NCBI RefSeq assembly: GCF_030272615.1
Contig: NC_081412.1
Span: forward strand, 97,525,796 to 97,589,795
DNA from: Cryptomeria japonica
Lineage: Eukaryota; Streptophyta; Pinopsida; Cupressales; Cupressaceae
Reading direction: 5' to 3'
DNA length: 64,000 bases
In this document: positions 36,181-46,632 of the stretch, piece after piece
Position numbering within the stretch: the first letter of the stretch is position 1
How the letters are laid out: each line of letters starts with the position of its first letter
The notes under the pieces: generated by a model
Databases searched by the model: none
What the model saw: the letters and a program-made list of their open reading frames with translations, nothing else
Told to the model about the DNA's origin: nothing
Position numbers and translations under genes: made by a program

Positions 36181-37030
36181 ATTTGATCTTCCATATGTGA
36201 GGACCCTAATGAAGTCAAAAATTTCTAGGGTCACAATTTTATGACACTACATTTAGCCCCCACTTTAGTTGGACTATAAGCTGTAGCGTCGTAAATTGTA
36301 TGCACTTGCTAAAGCAGTACAATTTCACACCTAGTTTAGCACCCGCCTTGGATCAGTTTGCATTTTGCATTGCATTTCTCCTTTAGCACTTAATTAATCA
36401 AATTAATTAGGTCTAAGGTCCTATTTCATCATCCTCCACATCATAAAGGTGGGACCTTTCATTAAAGTGTGCCCCTTTCATTTTATTCCTCCAATACATC
36501 ATTTAATCAAAAACCCTAATTAGGTCCTATTTTGAACTTGGGGGCTTGATTTCGGGGGTCAAAACATCTCGAAATCACCTGTAACTTTGGGATTCTCTCT
36601 AAAATCATCATATCCGACAGCCCTGAAAATTTGGTGAAAAGTTGCGGGGACCATGGCGCTCGGAGTGCACACGGTCCCGGACATTTTTCTTGAAATTTTA
36701 GGAGCGCGATCCAATCATAAAATAAAGCTTAACCCCAAGAAATTGGCAGGATATTCAATCTCTAGGTTGGCCAAAAGTTGGAATTAAGACCTAGGGTTTC
36801 ATATATAAGAGCTCTCTTTCTTCATTTGAAAGGATCCGAATTTTGTTTTCAGGAACCTTCTATGCAACGAAAGAGCAGATCTTTGAAGACTTCAACAACA
36901 TTCAACATCCATCCATCAAGCATCCATCAATTTCATTCATCCATTTAGGGCTTTGAAGGCATTGAAGAGCAATAAGGGATCACCGACTGAAGATTGGCTT
37001 GTACCCCCCCTTGGGGTTGGGTATGATTTC
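36180..37030 (+). repeat. LTR-like block with TATA box
   Basis: Starts near TGTGAGGACCC and has a promoter-like CATATATAAGAGC near 36810 followed by CT-rich and CATCCATCAAG leader-like sequence. I could not find a partner LTR, primer site or polypurine tract, so this is tentative. Confidence 0.4.
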
Positions 37031-37414
37031 ATGTTGTTTTCATGTCTTTGCATAAGCTTCCTTACATCATTTGTATTCATGCTTTAGATCACTCTACATC
37101 TTGATTTGGAGCATTTACATTGTCATTTACAAGCAATTAGGGTTTACTTTCTAGGTTGCTCTAGTTTGCTTATTTGCATTTTAGATCTTGCACACACACA
37201 AGGTCTGCACACACACTACTTTTACAATACAACTTGGCTATTCGTGGAGGTGGAAATCACTGAAGTGGGGGTTTGACTAAGGCAAAACCCTATATAGCCG
37301 CCCAAACACCTTTTCAGATATAAGTGCAGATTTTGAGATTCAGACGATGCCGCAAGTTGCAGATCCGAAAGAAGCAGACGGAGATTGAACCATACACCAA
37401 GTTTTAGAGCAGAA

Positions 37415-37511
37415 GACCAGGACAGGGGCATGGGGCGCCCTGGTCCTGCCAGGACAGGGGCGCTAGGTGCCCTGGTCCCTGAGACAGGGGTGTTAGGCGC
37501 CCTGGTCCTCC
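37415..37511. repeat. Three tandem units of ~34 bp, GGACAGGGGCG...GCGCCCTGGTCC
   Basis: Three copies of ACAGGGGC/T...GGCGCCCTGGTCC, each with self-complementary ends (CCAGG/CCTGG). GC-rich island in AT-rich DNA. Confidence 0.85.
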
Positions 37512-37529
37512 TGACAGACAACAATTTGT

Positions 37530-38510
37530 AGCATTTCCGACAGTTTTCCAGGTTGCAAAGTGGCAGTTTCAGGAACAGAATCAGGACAGTGGCGCTCGCG
37601 CCCCCATCCCGAACATTCTCACTCAGATTTTAACTCCAGGTATGCATTTGCATTCTTGTCTTGTCCTTGTGTTTGCAGCTTTCCATTGTATAACTTCAAT
37701 TCTGCAATCTTGTTATTAGTTCATACTTGCATTTTGGGGTTAGTAATTGAACTTGCATAATTTTACCTTTCAATTACAACAAAGGAATAGAAACCCTAAT
37801 AGGTAGCCCGTGGCTCTCTCTTTCACCAAAAAGAAGTAGCCAATTGTGTGATACCTCTAGGCTCATTCGTATTCCGTAATGTGTGTCAAAAGGTAGGATT
37901 AGGACATGTTAGCCTAGTCTCGCTTTTTTTCCCTACACATAAGCATACACCAATACTATCGGTAAAGTACAAGGAAACAAGATTGAAAGACTTTTATGAT
38001 GTCAAGGAGGAAAGATGCGTCAAGCCCCCAGTGGACTTATGATCTTATGACTTCGATTGAAAAGGTAAAAGGGATCATCAAGGAGGGGAGAACCATGACT
38101 GCAAGTAGAAAAGTTCCCTTCACTATGAGTCGTGAAAGCAATGATACCAAACATTGCAAAGAAAAATAAATTTTCATAAGTAATTCTAAATATCAAAGAA
38201 GGAAAATATGAGTGGATTGTATGCGCCCGCATTAAAGCGATCGCACTCACCTTATCAAGAGTGATTGCTTTAAGGTAGGATACACCTAAGAAAATGAGAA
38301 GGGAGGAAGCACGTTATCACAAGGATTTAGCCCCCAATCGATGAAAAAACCCAAGTTTAATGAACACAAAACATGAGGTAGTGTCACTTTTCTCGAGGTT
38401 AGTATGATGTATGATAAATCATGTATATCATGTATGTATATGCATATAATAATCGTCATTCCCCAAAGAAGGAAACTACCTTAGAAGAAAGGAAAGAGAG
38501 GATGTCTTTG
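37530..38510. other. No gene seen
   Basis: Non-coding in all frames by inspection; only short ORFs without motifs. Confidence 0.45.
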
Positions 38511-38514
38511 GAGT

Positions 38515-39080
38515 CAACATGAAAGAGACCAAGAAAAGATCTCAATGCTTTGCATCATCTCCAAGTGGACATTAAGGAACAATAGAAGAACAGGGATACA
38601 CATAGAAGAATGGTCACAAAAGGGAAATAAAGGAGAGAGAGAAAGATCTACAGTGCTAATATCTCTAATATAGCATGACATCTGCTTCTTGATCTTGGCG
38701 ATCACTATTTTGAGAATGCGAGCAACATGCCAGAGGAGCGACATCGAGCACAACAGATGGAGCTATCACAAGAAACAAACAAGCACTATGCTCATGTTGT
38801 AAGTCACTTTGTTTGATTCTAGGAGCCAGGATTAGGCTTTGTGAAAGCTCATCTGATAAATTCTTGTCCATATCAACATACTCATACTCACTATCAGAAG
38901 CATTAGGAGTTGTATTTCCATTATGAATAACATTTTCACCCATTTCTTCATCAAAGTTTAGAGAAAGATGAGAAAAACACGAATATGAGTAAAACCATCA
39001 CATGTTTTGTGCAACTTATGATTTGGAGATCTAGGTTGAACATATTGCTTGGGAGAAAAGGGAATCATGTCAACTATCAA
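38515..39080. other. Retroelement-like fragment, no identifiable product
   Basis: The first 100 bp are related to 32350-32460. A 92-codon minus-strand ORF (38665-38943) has no motif I know. Confidence 0.35.
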
Positions 39081-39087
39081 AGTCTCA

Positions 39088-39990
39088 CTAGTACATTCAG
39101 AGCTGATTTCCGACGGTCATTTATTAGATTTGCGATGAATTTTCATCAGAGTGCCGACAAAATCAACTGTTGAAAAGTCAGCGTCGAATTGGTCGACGAT
39201 GTCATACCCATCAGAAATACGACAATCCAATGGACTCTACCGACACTGTATGTCCGCCGATTACATCATCAGTTGAAAGCTTGGTAGTTGTCATAATTCT
39301 GACGATGATAATTTTTATCAAAAAAAAATAATTACTATCTATGTCGATGTTTCCTTCCTTCGATGCCTCTTTTATATTGATGAGACATTGTTGGGTCTCA
39401 TCGATACCTTTTGAATTTGAATCGATGAGACCCAGCGATGTCTCATCGATATAAAAGAGCCATCGAAGGACGGAAACATCGATGAATTCTAGAAAGGACT
39501 CACTGAAAATTATAACTTCATCGACAAAAGATATCAAAGAAAGCAGAGAGGGTCTTCATCGACGGGAAAAGTTCTTGAGGAAATAATACTATCGGTGCAA
39601 CATAAAAAGGACCCACCGAAAGGAGCATTTTCATCAAAAGAATAATATCGATCCGACAAAAGGAAGCTATATCAATAAAAGATATCGATGAGTATATAGG
39701 TTTTGAGGAGGTTAAAAGGCATGTTCTCGATATGAGTGGTTTTGCCAATGTAACTTTATCGATGAGATAATAGACTCATTCATCAACGGGGCATAGTGAT
39801 ATCGATGAAAGAAGTATTTTGATGGAAAAATAAAGGAGCACACCGAAGCCCAAGGTTTCTTCGACATAAGACCCAATGGATATTAGATATGTTTCAATGA
39901 GGAGACACCCATACTGACCGAATACAATATTTCGATGAAGGGAAAAAATACTTGATCGAAGTAATATTTGAAACAAAAGTATTGTCGATA
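39088..39990 (+). repeat. TCGATGA-rich block, possibly starting with a CACTA-type terminus
   Basis: Begins CACTAGTACATTC, like the end of a CACTA transposon, and then carries many scattered copies of TCGATGA, TTCGATGA or the complement TCATCGA over 900 bp, as in subterminal repeats. Part of it (39420-39590) is repeated at 46299-46475. The matching TAGTG end was not found, so assignment to CACTA is inference. Confidence 0.5.
39342..39482. repeat. Inverted repeat, ~63 bp arms, 15 bp spacer
   Basis: Arms 39342-39405 and 39421-39482 are reverse complements with about seven differences, both containing ATCGATGAGACCCA and TATAAAAGAG. Only the right arm is present in the related block at 46299, so the left arm is an inverted copy. 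Confidence 0.88.
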
Positions 39991-40165
39991 GAAACAAAGA
40001 ATGGACTAAAGAAAAAAATGATCGAAAGACATATCATCATCAAAATTATTATTGATTGCCATGAAAATCAGAAACAAATCCCATGGAAGGTCACATCACC
40101 ATTAAATTCAAACGTGTGCCCGAGTGACCGTTGTCCAAACCGCCATTACTAACTGATTAAATATG

Positions 40166-40174
40166 CTATAAGTA
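40166..40174 (+). promoter_or_regulatory. Possible TATA box of U1
   Basis: CTATAAGTA about 140 bp before the U1 ATG. It is a weak case on its own, but U2 has a comparable element. Confidence 0.4.
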
Positions 40175-41845
40175 GTGGATCAACATCAAAGGACACAACA
40201 TTAAGGAATTCACAGGTGATGAACTAAAAGTAGGAATTGGGTGAATTCACAGATAAAGCTCAGTAATTCAAAGTAAGTTGTTTGCACACAGACCTCTTTT
40301 TTAAAATTCAAATGGAATCATCATCTAAAACTAATAAGACTAGAAAGGGAAAAGAACCTATCATTGCAGAAGAAAAACCTAAAAGATAGAAAAGGGAAGG
40401 GCATTCTTTGGCCCAGGACCTGATTGACTAGTGGCCATCATCTAGTTTGAGGTCCAAGAAGGTTAGAGCTAATGAGGAAGGCCTGGAGGACCAGTTTGAG
40501 GATCTTGGAGACATATATATGGACAAAATTGAGAGGGTATGAATTATTCATATATGGGTACAATAGAAGAGTTGCCCCTCAACCTATCAACAATTTATGG
40601 CCATTGAACTTAGGAAGGTTAGCTGTGGCTAATGTATTCATGAATGTGGAGCTCATGAAGGCATTGGCAAACAATTATGACCCTAAAACCAAGACCATAT
40701 ATAACTACATGGGTGAGCCGATTCTCACAATCAGAAAGGAGGTTATTGACACTGTGTTCGAGTTGGATTGGGGATTTGAAGAATTGATTGACCTCAAGAA
40801 GTTAACAAGTGAATATTTTAACCTAGAGCACATTTACAAAACATGGAGACTCCCTATACATAGACCTAGGAATGCAGGGTCCTTAGTGCCACTAGGTTAG
40901 GATGACAAAGCTCCCTATGATGTCAACTCTTTCCATCCATATTTCAAGTATACCTCTTACTGTGTTGCCCAAGTGCTAGGGATAAAAGCCCATCCTTTGA
41001 TGGATGTTGTAGCCATGGTCATTTGTGCTGATTTGCAATCTAAGGACCCCCACTTCTTTGATTTTTCTGCTTATTTGGTTGAGGTTTTGAATCATGGGTT
41101 AGAAAAGTTAAAGGGGGATGTCATCAATGTTCATTTCAAGCATTATTCCTTACTTATGCATATGCTATTGTATGTGGGCCAAGATGAAGGGTTATGGCTA
41201 GAAGAGTTATGTGTCAGGACATATGACAATCCTGGGATGAGAAAACTAGTGCAACTATGGGTTTCTTCATGGAACCAAAGGTATGCGAATAATCAATATT
41301 GGCATTTTGAGGAGTTCTTTGTCAATCCATTATATAGACTGTTGGGATGCCCATGCGATAATGCCCTTGCACCAAAAGTTCAAAGATTCCTAAGACCAAA
41401 AGATTTCACTGAAGATCCCTCAATTGAACACAATTGGGGAGATTGGTATTGTTTTTCAGACTGCACACAAGTCAAGGTATACGGGTTTAGAGGGAAACCA
41501 TACTTACTACCACTTACAGTCCCCAATAGAGTGGCTTGTCTGGAAATTGTGAGGCAACTGTCAATAGTGAGTACAGAACATCTGACAAGCCATAGGAAAC
41601 AATCAATTGTACCTGGGTTGTTAGTATTTTCAGATTTTATTGTGAAAACTTCAAAGAGTTATGGCCTATTGTAGACAAAATTGGATTATTATGTCATGGC
41701 TATGGGGGATCCAAGGCCCAATTTCAATCCTGAAGGATACATAAGAATAGCCCGGTCATCACAAAACTTGAAGGCTGGAGAGCATAAATCTTACCTACCG
41801 GATGACCTCATTAAGAACATTGGCAGAGAAGAGGCCAGAGTGAAG

Positions 41846-41941
41846 TGAATAAATTTTGAGAAAGCAATGCAAGCTTATAAATGGAAGCTTTTTAGAAGGA
41901 AAATGGATGAGAATGTGCTACAAAAGATTGAAGACCCCTTG
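41846..41941 (+). repeat. 96 bp direct repeat, left copy
   Basis: Identical to 43231-43326 apart from one base. It is coding sequence of U1 (EKAMQAYKWKLFRRKMDENV) and flanks the insert on its left. Confidence 0.97.
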
Positions 41942-41969
41942 AAGACGCATGTTAATTTTTGTAAATACC

Positions 41970-41978
41970 ATACATATT

Positions 41979-42010
<32 letters not shown>

Positions 42011-42065
42011 AATATATATATTTATATATATATAAATATATATATTTATATATATATATATATAT
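41970..42065. repeat. (AT)n microsatellite in U1 insert
   Basis: TATATATA with AAATATAT interruptions. Open frames across it are meaningless. Confidence 0.95.
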
Positions 42066-42131
42066 TTAAATGTTAATGTTTTTTAAAAAAAATTTAATTA
42101 AAAAAAATTTATGTTGGGGACCTCGCGGGTT

Positions 42132-42403
42132 CCACTGTGTGTACGCACAGTGGACGCCCGCGCGGCGCCCACTGTGTGCACACACAGTGGAGCCGCTTGC
42201 GGCGCCCACTGTGTGGGCACACAGTGGACGGCCGCGGCCGCCACTGTGTGGCCACACAGTGGTGCTGCCAGCGGCGCCCACTGTGTGGGCACACAGTGGA
42301 CGGCCGCGGCCGCCACTGTGTGGGCACACAGTGGTGCCGCCAGGAGCGCCCACTGTGTGGGCACACAGTGGTGCCGCGGCGCCACTGTGCGCTCACACAA
42401 TGG
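42132..42403. repeat. GC-rich array of eight CCACTGTGTG...CACACAGTGG palindromes
   Basis: Eight 22 bp near-perfect palindromes, differing mainly in the central bases (TACG, CACA, GGCA, GGCCA-type), spaced by 15-23 bp of CG-rich DNA with recurring GGCCGCGGCCGCC. Six frames are open through it simply because it lacks stops. The sister array at 5896-5985 has only three units. Confidence 0.93.
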
Positions 42404-42524
42404 TGCGCGCGGCCAGCCACCACCTTATAACCTCCGCGACCTGCAAGTTATTTCGGACATGGCCGCCGTAGGATCTTCGGCCCGCCATGAGCTCTTCGCC
42501 TGTTAAAAAAAAGAAAATGGGTAA

Positions 42525-42547
42525 AACCCTAGCCCGATAGGGGCTAG
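42525..42547. repeat. Hairpin CCCTAGCCC GATA GGGGCTAGGG
   Basis: Nine-base arms. Positional equivalent of 6138-6162, with both arms changed in step (AGCTC/GAGCT there, AGCCC/GGGCT here). Confidence 0.75.
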
Positions 42548-43230
42548 GGAAGTTTAGTTTTTTTTTAAGATAAAAAAAAATAATATGTAATTTGGATTTG
42601 GGTATTGGTTAAATAAGAATTTAGAACCCTAATTAGGGTTGGGGAAATTAAGAGATAATAATTAGAAAGTTGCAATGGATTTAGGAGGTTAGGGTTAAAA
42701 TATTGATATATAAGTAGAATATATATATAAATATATATGTTTCCATATATATATATATGGGAATATATATATGAATATATATGTATGTTTTTTTTTTGAG
42801 TTTAATTGATTTAAGAAATTAAATTATTGATATACAAAATATATGCATGATCTATATGTATATATGTACTTTTTATATGTACACAATATAGATATGGAAG
42901 AAAATTATAAAGAAGAAATTAATTAAAATTGCTAAGACTATATAGTCATAGTGGGAAATAAATTTTAAAATATCTCTCCTAATATTTTTAGTATGATTAA
43001 TTTAATAAAACTATTAATTAAATATCTTTTGGAGATAAAATTTAAACCAGTAGGTTATTCCACAATTAGAATATAACTGATTGTCGATGCTTCGTTCGTT
43101 TCGGAAGGAGCTCGAATTTATTAATGGAATTTTCTCTATCGCTTGTCGCAAGAGTGTGCTTATTAATTAAATTAAGTATTTTTTTTAAAAAAAATTGTTC
43201 CGTTTTTGCCTTAAATTTTTGGGCATGACA

Positions 43231-43326
43231 TGAATAAAGTTTGAGAAAGCAATGCAAGCTTATAAATGGAAGCTTTTTAGAAGGAAAATGGATGAGAATG
43301 TGCTACAAAAGATTGAAGACCCCTTG
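43231..43326 (+). repeat. 96 bp direct repeat, right copy
   Basis: Right copy of the duplicated U1 coding segment. From here the U1 reading continues (EDPLELANKLVEHELEILEG). Confidence 0.97.
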
Positions 43327-45193
43327 GAGTTGGCCAACAAACTTGTGGAGCATGAATTGGAAATACTTGAGGGAGTCCCGCCTCACATTTTTAGGGATTA
43401 TATTGATACTATTAGGAATACAGATCCTTTGGCTCATATGTCTCCTGCTTCCACATCTGGCATCATTCCATTCACTCCTCAAGAGGATTACCCCCTGGTT
43501 ATGAACAGGATACACCGATAGACTTGGCAACAGGACAACTAAATGTCCAAGAAGTGGCTGACATCAGATTCCTGGAGCATGAGGATTTCATTGCTGATAG
43601 TGACTTCATTGCTTCCAAGGAGTTCACTGCATTCCTCTATCAACATAAAGGATCTCAAATTAGGAATAACATGACAAATAGTGAAGAAGAGCAATAGCTT
43701 CAAAAGTTACAAGAGGAGATGGATCTTGTGATGAGAGAAATGACACCTGAGAAGGGAAGACAGTTGCTTAAGGAAACTGGTGTGCTATTATACTCTAGAT
43801 GGGACATGAACTCTGCCTTGTTGTTTGATGGATTCCTCAAGAAATAGGACCCAAGTAGGCAAATGATGCCAAAAGAGATTGATAAACGCTTTAGAGGATC
43901 AGGATATGATCTAGATCAGAAGGCTTTTCTATAGTGGGCTATCTATCCCAAAGATAAAAGAGCTATATTGGTTGATATAGAAGAAGCTGTTGGACATTTG
44001 ATGGTGTAGCGGGTTGGAAAGACTGACCCTAGAACAACTGGCAAACTAAATTTGGATGTCGCTAAACTAAACCAAGATCAAATAGAGTTTTTGGTCCGAG
44101 AAAATTCTACATACAAAAGCCTATATGAGAAAACCGATGAAGAAAAATAGAGGTTGCAAGCAAGATTGCTTTAGATTGATGCAGGTACCAGTCAAATAGG
44201 GATGACATATGGTGTTGACAGAGATGCCATGGATGCCTTGACAGACGCTATGTATTGGAGGAACAGGGCCGAAAAGACATCTCGACAAGTAGAAAAGGTA
44301 CAACAAAAGATGGATAAGTTGATTCTAGAGATCATTGAACATAGGTTCAGAAGTATGATGCAAGTTGCAGAAATCTATTGGAAAACATACACTGGAACAG
44401 TCAGAGCTTTGAAAGAGCATGAAAGGCTCAGGTCTCAGTTGGAAGACATGATGAATGACAACAGTTTGATTAATCTAGGTGAGAAAATTAAAGTCGAGGC
44501 TTACATGAAGTCCCATGATGAATTGGCAAATCAATTAAGGAAAGAGCTTCGGAGGCTGGACGATGGGAATACCCTTAGAGTGCCCTCTTTTTATAGTAAT
44601 GGTGAGTTAGTATTGTTTGAATAGTGGAAAGAAGAGTTCATTGATGAGAATAATCGAGCAGTAGCAAAGTTGGATCGGGACAAAGAATTGTCACTTTGTG
44701 TTAACCATATTGTATCCAATCATTTCCAGACAGAAAGCGACATGAGGACACTAAAAAATGACGTTCTAATGTATAAAGATGATAAGTACATTGAACACAT
44801 AGGAATGCTAAACTTGTTTATCTTCTAGTTTGTTAAAAAAAGTGCTAATTAATAGTTATGTGTTGAAAAGCCATGATGCTTGGTGACAATGTATACCCTC
44901 ATATAAATGAGGGAACTTTTCTAACAATAAGGATCATTAGAGAAGAAGTATAATATAGCCTCAGGCTTACTATTGTACCATTTTGTGAACATACATAATA
45001 TAATCAGTCATCTTTCCTTTGTGTATATGCTGTGGATTACTGCATCTTTCTGTAGGCAGTTGCTTGTGATATTATCTAAAGGAGATAAAGTTACTTGTGT
45101 TCTTCCTGTAAAACTCTGTGTTTCATATTGTGGATTTGAATAAAATATTTACTTGCGAATATAGTTTTGTATATAGTGCACCTGCATATTATC

Positions 45194-45232
45194 TCAACCA
45201 TGATGCGCCTACATATGTATATAGTTTTGTTT
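45194..45232. repeat. ~40 bp sequence shared by the 3' flanks of U1 and U2
   Basis: ATCTCAACCATGATGCGCCT...TATATAGTTTTGT matches 52853-52893 at all but two or three positions. Both lie after a copy of the U family, 0.4 and 1.1 kb past the stop codons. Confidence 0.85.
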
Positions 45233-45276
45233 ATAGGTGGAAAGCCTAAGGTTCAATGTCAAACTTGGTTTCTTTG

Positions 45277-46290
45277 ATACCACATGTAATATTCCACATC
45301 TAGCATACACTTGAGCCAACTAACTCACTAGTTTACTAACCAACTATCTAGCGAACTGCTTAATGTCTACTAAGAATAACGGTCATAAATGACCATCATA
45401 AGATAATTAACATACACTTGAGTCAGTTGATTCATTGGTTACAAAACTTCTAGGTTTAGCTGATCCAATTCGTTACATAACAATCTCATGTCTACTGACA
45501 TTAACAGTTTACAAGGACCTTCATAGGATTGTGACATAACCTAACAAGCCAACTGCTACAAATCCCCTATCTCTAACAAGCTTCAACTGTCATCATGGAA
45601 TTAAACCTAATACAACATTGGTTCCCTTATTTAGCTAAATTAACACATCATATTATGACTCAACAAAAAATACAGTTCTAATATATTTTTTTGTCTTTCT
45701 ATATTCCCAAAAGTATGCATCTAATTGATGATAAGAATCCTTCTTGAGGTCTTGCAACCATGGAGACTGGTTATAATCTAATTATAACCGATGTGCATTG
45801 ATTCCAAGATGAACCATATTCAGTTGAACTATGAGTTAAGAGTGGAAAACAAATAAACATACAATAGCTACAAATTATAGCAAGGTATTGTGACTATAAG
45901 ATAGAAACCATCCTAGGAGCCTCCAATATATCAAAAGTTGAGAAAGTAGCAAGCTTACTGTACAAAGACAATGATCACTATAAAGTTGCAGTCAAGTTCA
46001 AAGTATTAATTTGTGGGAACAAAAGGTTTCATATGGGGATAGAGCAGTCTCATGAAATACCATGACAGTCATAATCATAATCTAAAGAGTAGTCAAATCT
46101 TTAAGATAGATTGGTGATAGTGCAGTCATTCTGTTGAGCATCAAATCTGAATTAAGTAAAATATCTTGATTTGAGAAATTAAATCATAGAAGCCATCTCT
46201 CTTTCGAAGAAATCATCATTTTTATTGATACCATAATAACCTATAAGTTATCAAACAAGTCTAAAAGCATTCTATCGAAGTATCTAAGAT
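45277..46290 (-). repeat. Possible LTR fragment with primer-site-like edge
   Basis: Minus strand TGGTATCAAAG at 45277-45287 lies just beside TGTAATATTCCACATC on the + strand, the same arrangement as the G3 primer site and 5' LTR edge. Two diverged copies of a roughly 110 bp segment (from about 45302 and 45410, CATACACTTGAG...ATGTCTACT) follow. No other end found. Confidence 0.4.
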
Positions 46291-46298
46291 TCAAACAG

Positions 46299-46475
46299 TA
46301 TCGTTGAGACCCAATGATGTCTCATCGATATAAAAGGGGCATCAAAGAAAGCAAACACCGATCAACTTCAGAAAGGACTCATCGAAGATAGTAACTCCAT
46401 CGATAAAATATTTCGAGGAAAGTGGAGATGGTTCTCATCGACAAGAAAAGGTCTCAAGGAAAGTGGAGATGGTTA
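46299..46475 (+). repeat. Copy of the TCGATGA block (matches 39420-39590)
   Basis: GAGACCCAATGATGTCTCAT, CGATATAAAAG and CATCGACAAGAAAAG repeat the block before U1 at roughly 75% identity by eye. Confidence 0.82.
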
Positions 46476-46632
46476 CTTTTTACCACTTAAGTGATGGGTC
46501 CATTTGTCATGAGAAGTGTCCCCCCATTGTTATTTACCTAGGATGTCCCTTAAATATTTTAAATTTTATATGCCTATTACTTTGCCTTTTTTCTAATGTT
46601 TATCGGGCCCTGTAAGTGTCATGCAACTCTTT

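Larger units (their letters stand above)
41942..43230. mobile_element. LTR-derived insert in U1 (related to the end of the G1 LTR)
   Basis: Holds, in the same order as 5662-6798, an AT microsatellite, a GC-rich palindrome array, a CCCTAGCCC hairpin, GGGTTAGGGTT-like sequence and the end TTTTTGCCTTAAATTTTTGGGCATGACA-type terminus. It lacks the first 2.7 kb of the G1 LTR. It begins with eight unmatched bases (AAGACGCA) and then TGTTAATTTTTG. Either a 5'-truncated LTR, or a complete short LTR in the other orientation (TGTCATGCCC...AACA). Confidence 0.78.
40312..44828 (+). pseudogene. U1: unrecognised gene family, copy 1, broken and interrupted
   Basis: I do not recognise this family. From ATG 40312 there is a basic N-terminus (SKTNKTRKGKE), then a conserved region shared with U2: NNLWPLNLGRL near 40590, NYDPKTKTIYNYMGEPI near 40675, HYSLLMHMLL near 41140, QRFLRPKDFTEDPSIEHNWG near 41380-41440, and VYGFRGKPYLLPLTVP near 41480. 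After the LTR-derived insert (41942-43230) the chain resumes and ends with a coiled-coil-like part (44230-44600). Stops near 40387, 40430, 40541, 40898, 41672 and several after 43520, with frameshifts near 40545 and 43500. The pattern W/Y-P-T-T...GE resembles the plant mobile domain only loosely. No introns are needed. Combined length would be about 1,000 residues. Confidence 0.68.

Noticed and set aside
41867-42076. ORF running from U1 into Tyr-Ile repeats
   Set aside because: It is U1 coding sequence running into the microsatellite of the inserted LTR piece, not a real protein end.
42132-42403. Regular repeat-spacer look resembling a CRISPR array
   Set aside because: Units are palindromes with short GC-rich spacers that are themselves repeated, there are no cas genes, and the DNA is plant.
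42066-42506. Overlapping ORFs of 95-133 codons in all frames
   Set aside because: They arise because the GC-rich palindrome array lacks stop codons; products are repetitive Cys/His/Trp strings, with no family resemblance.
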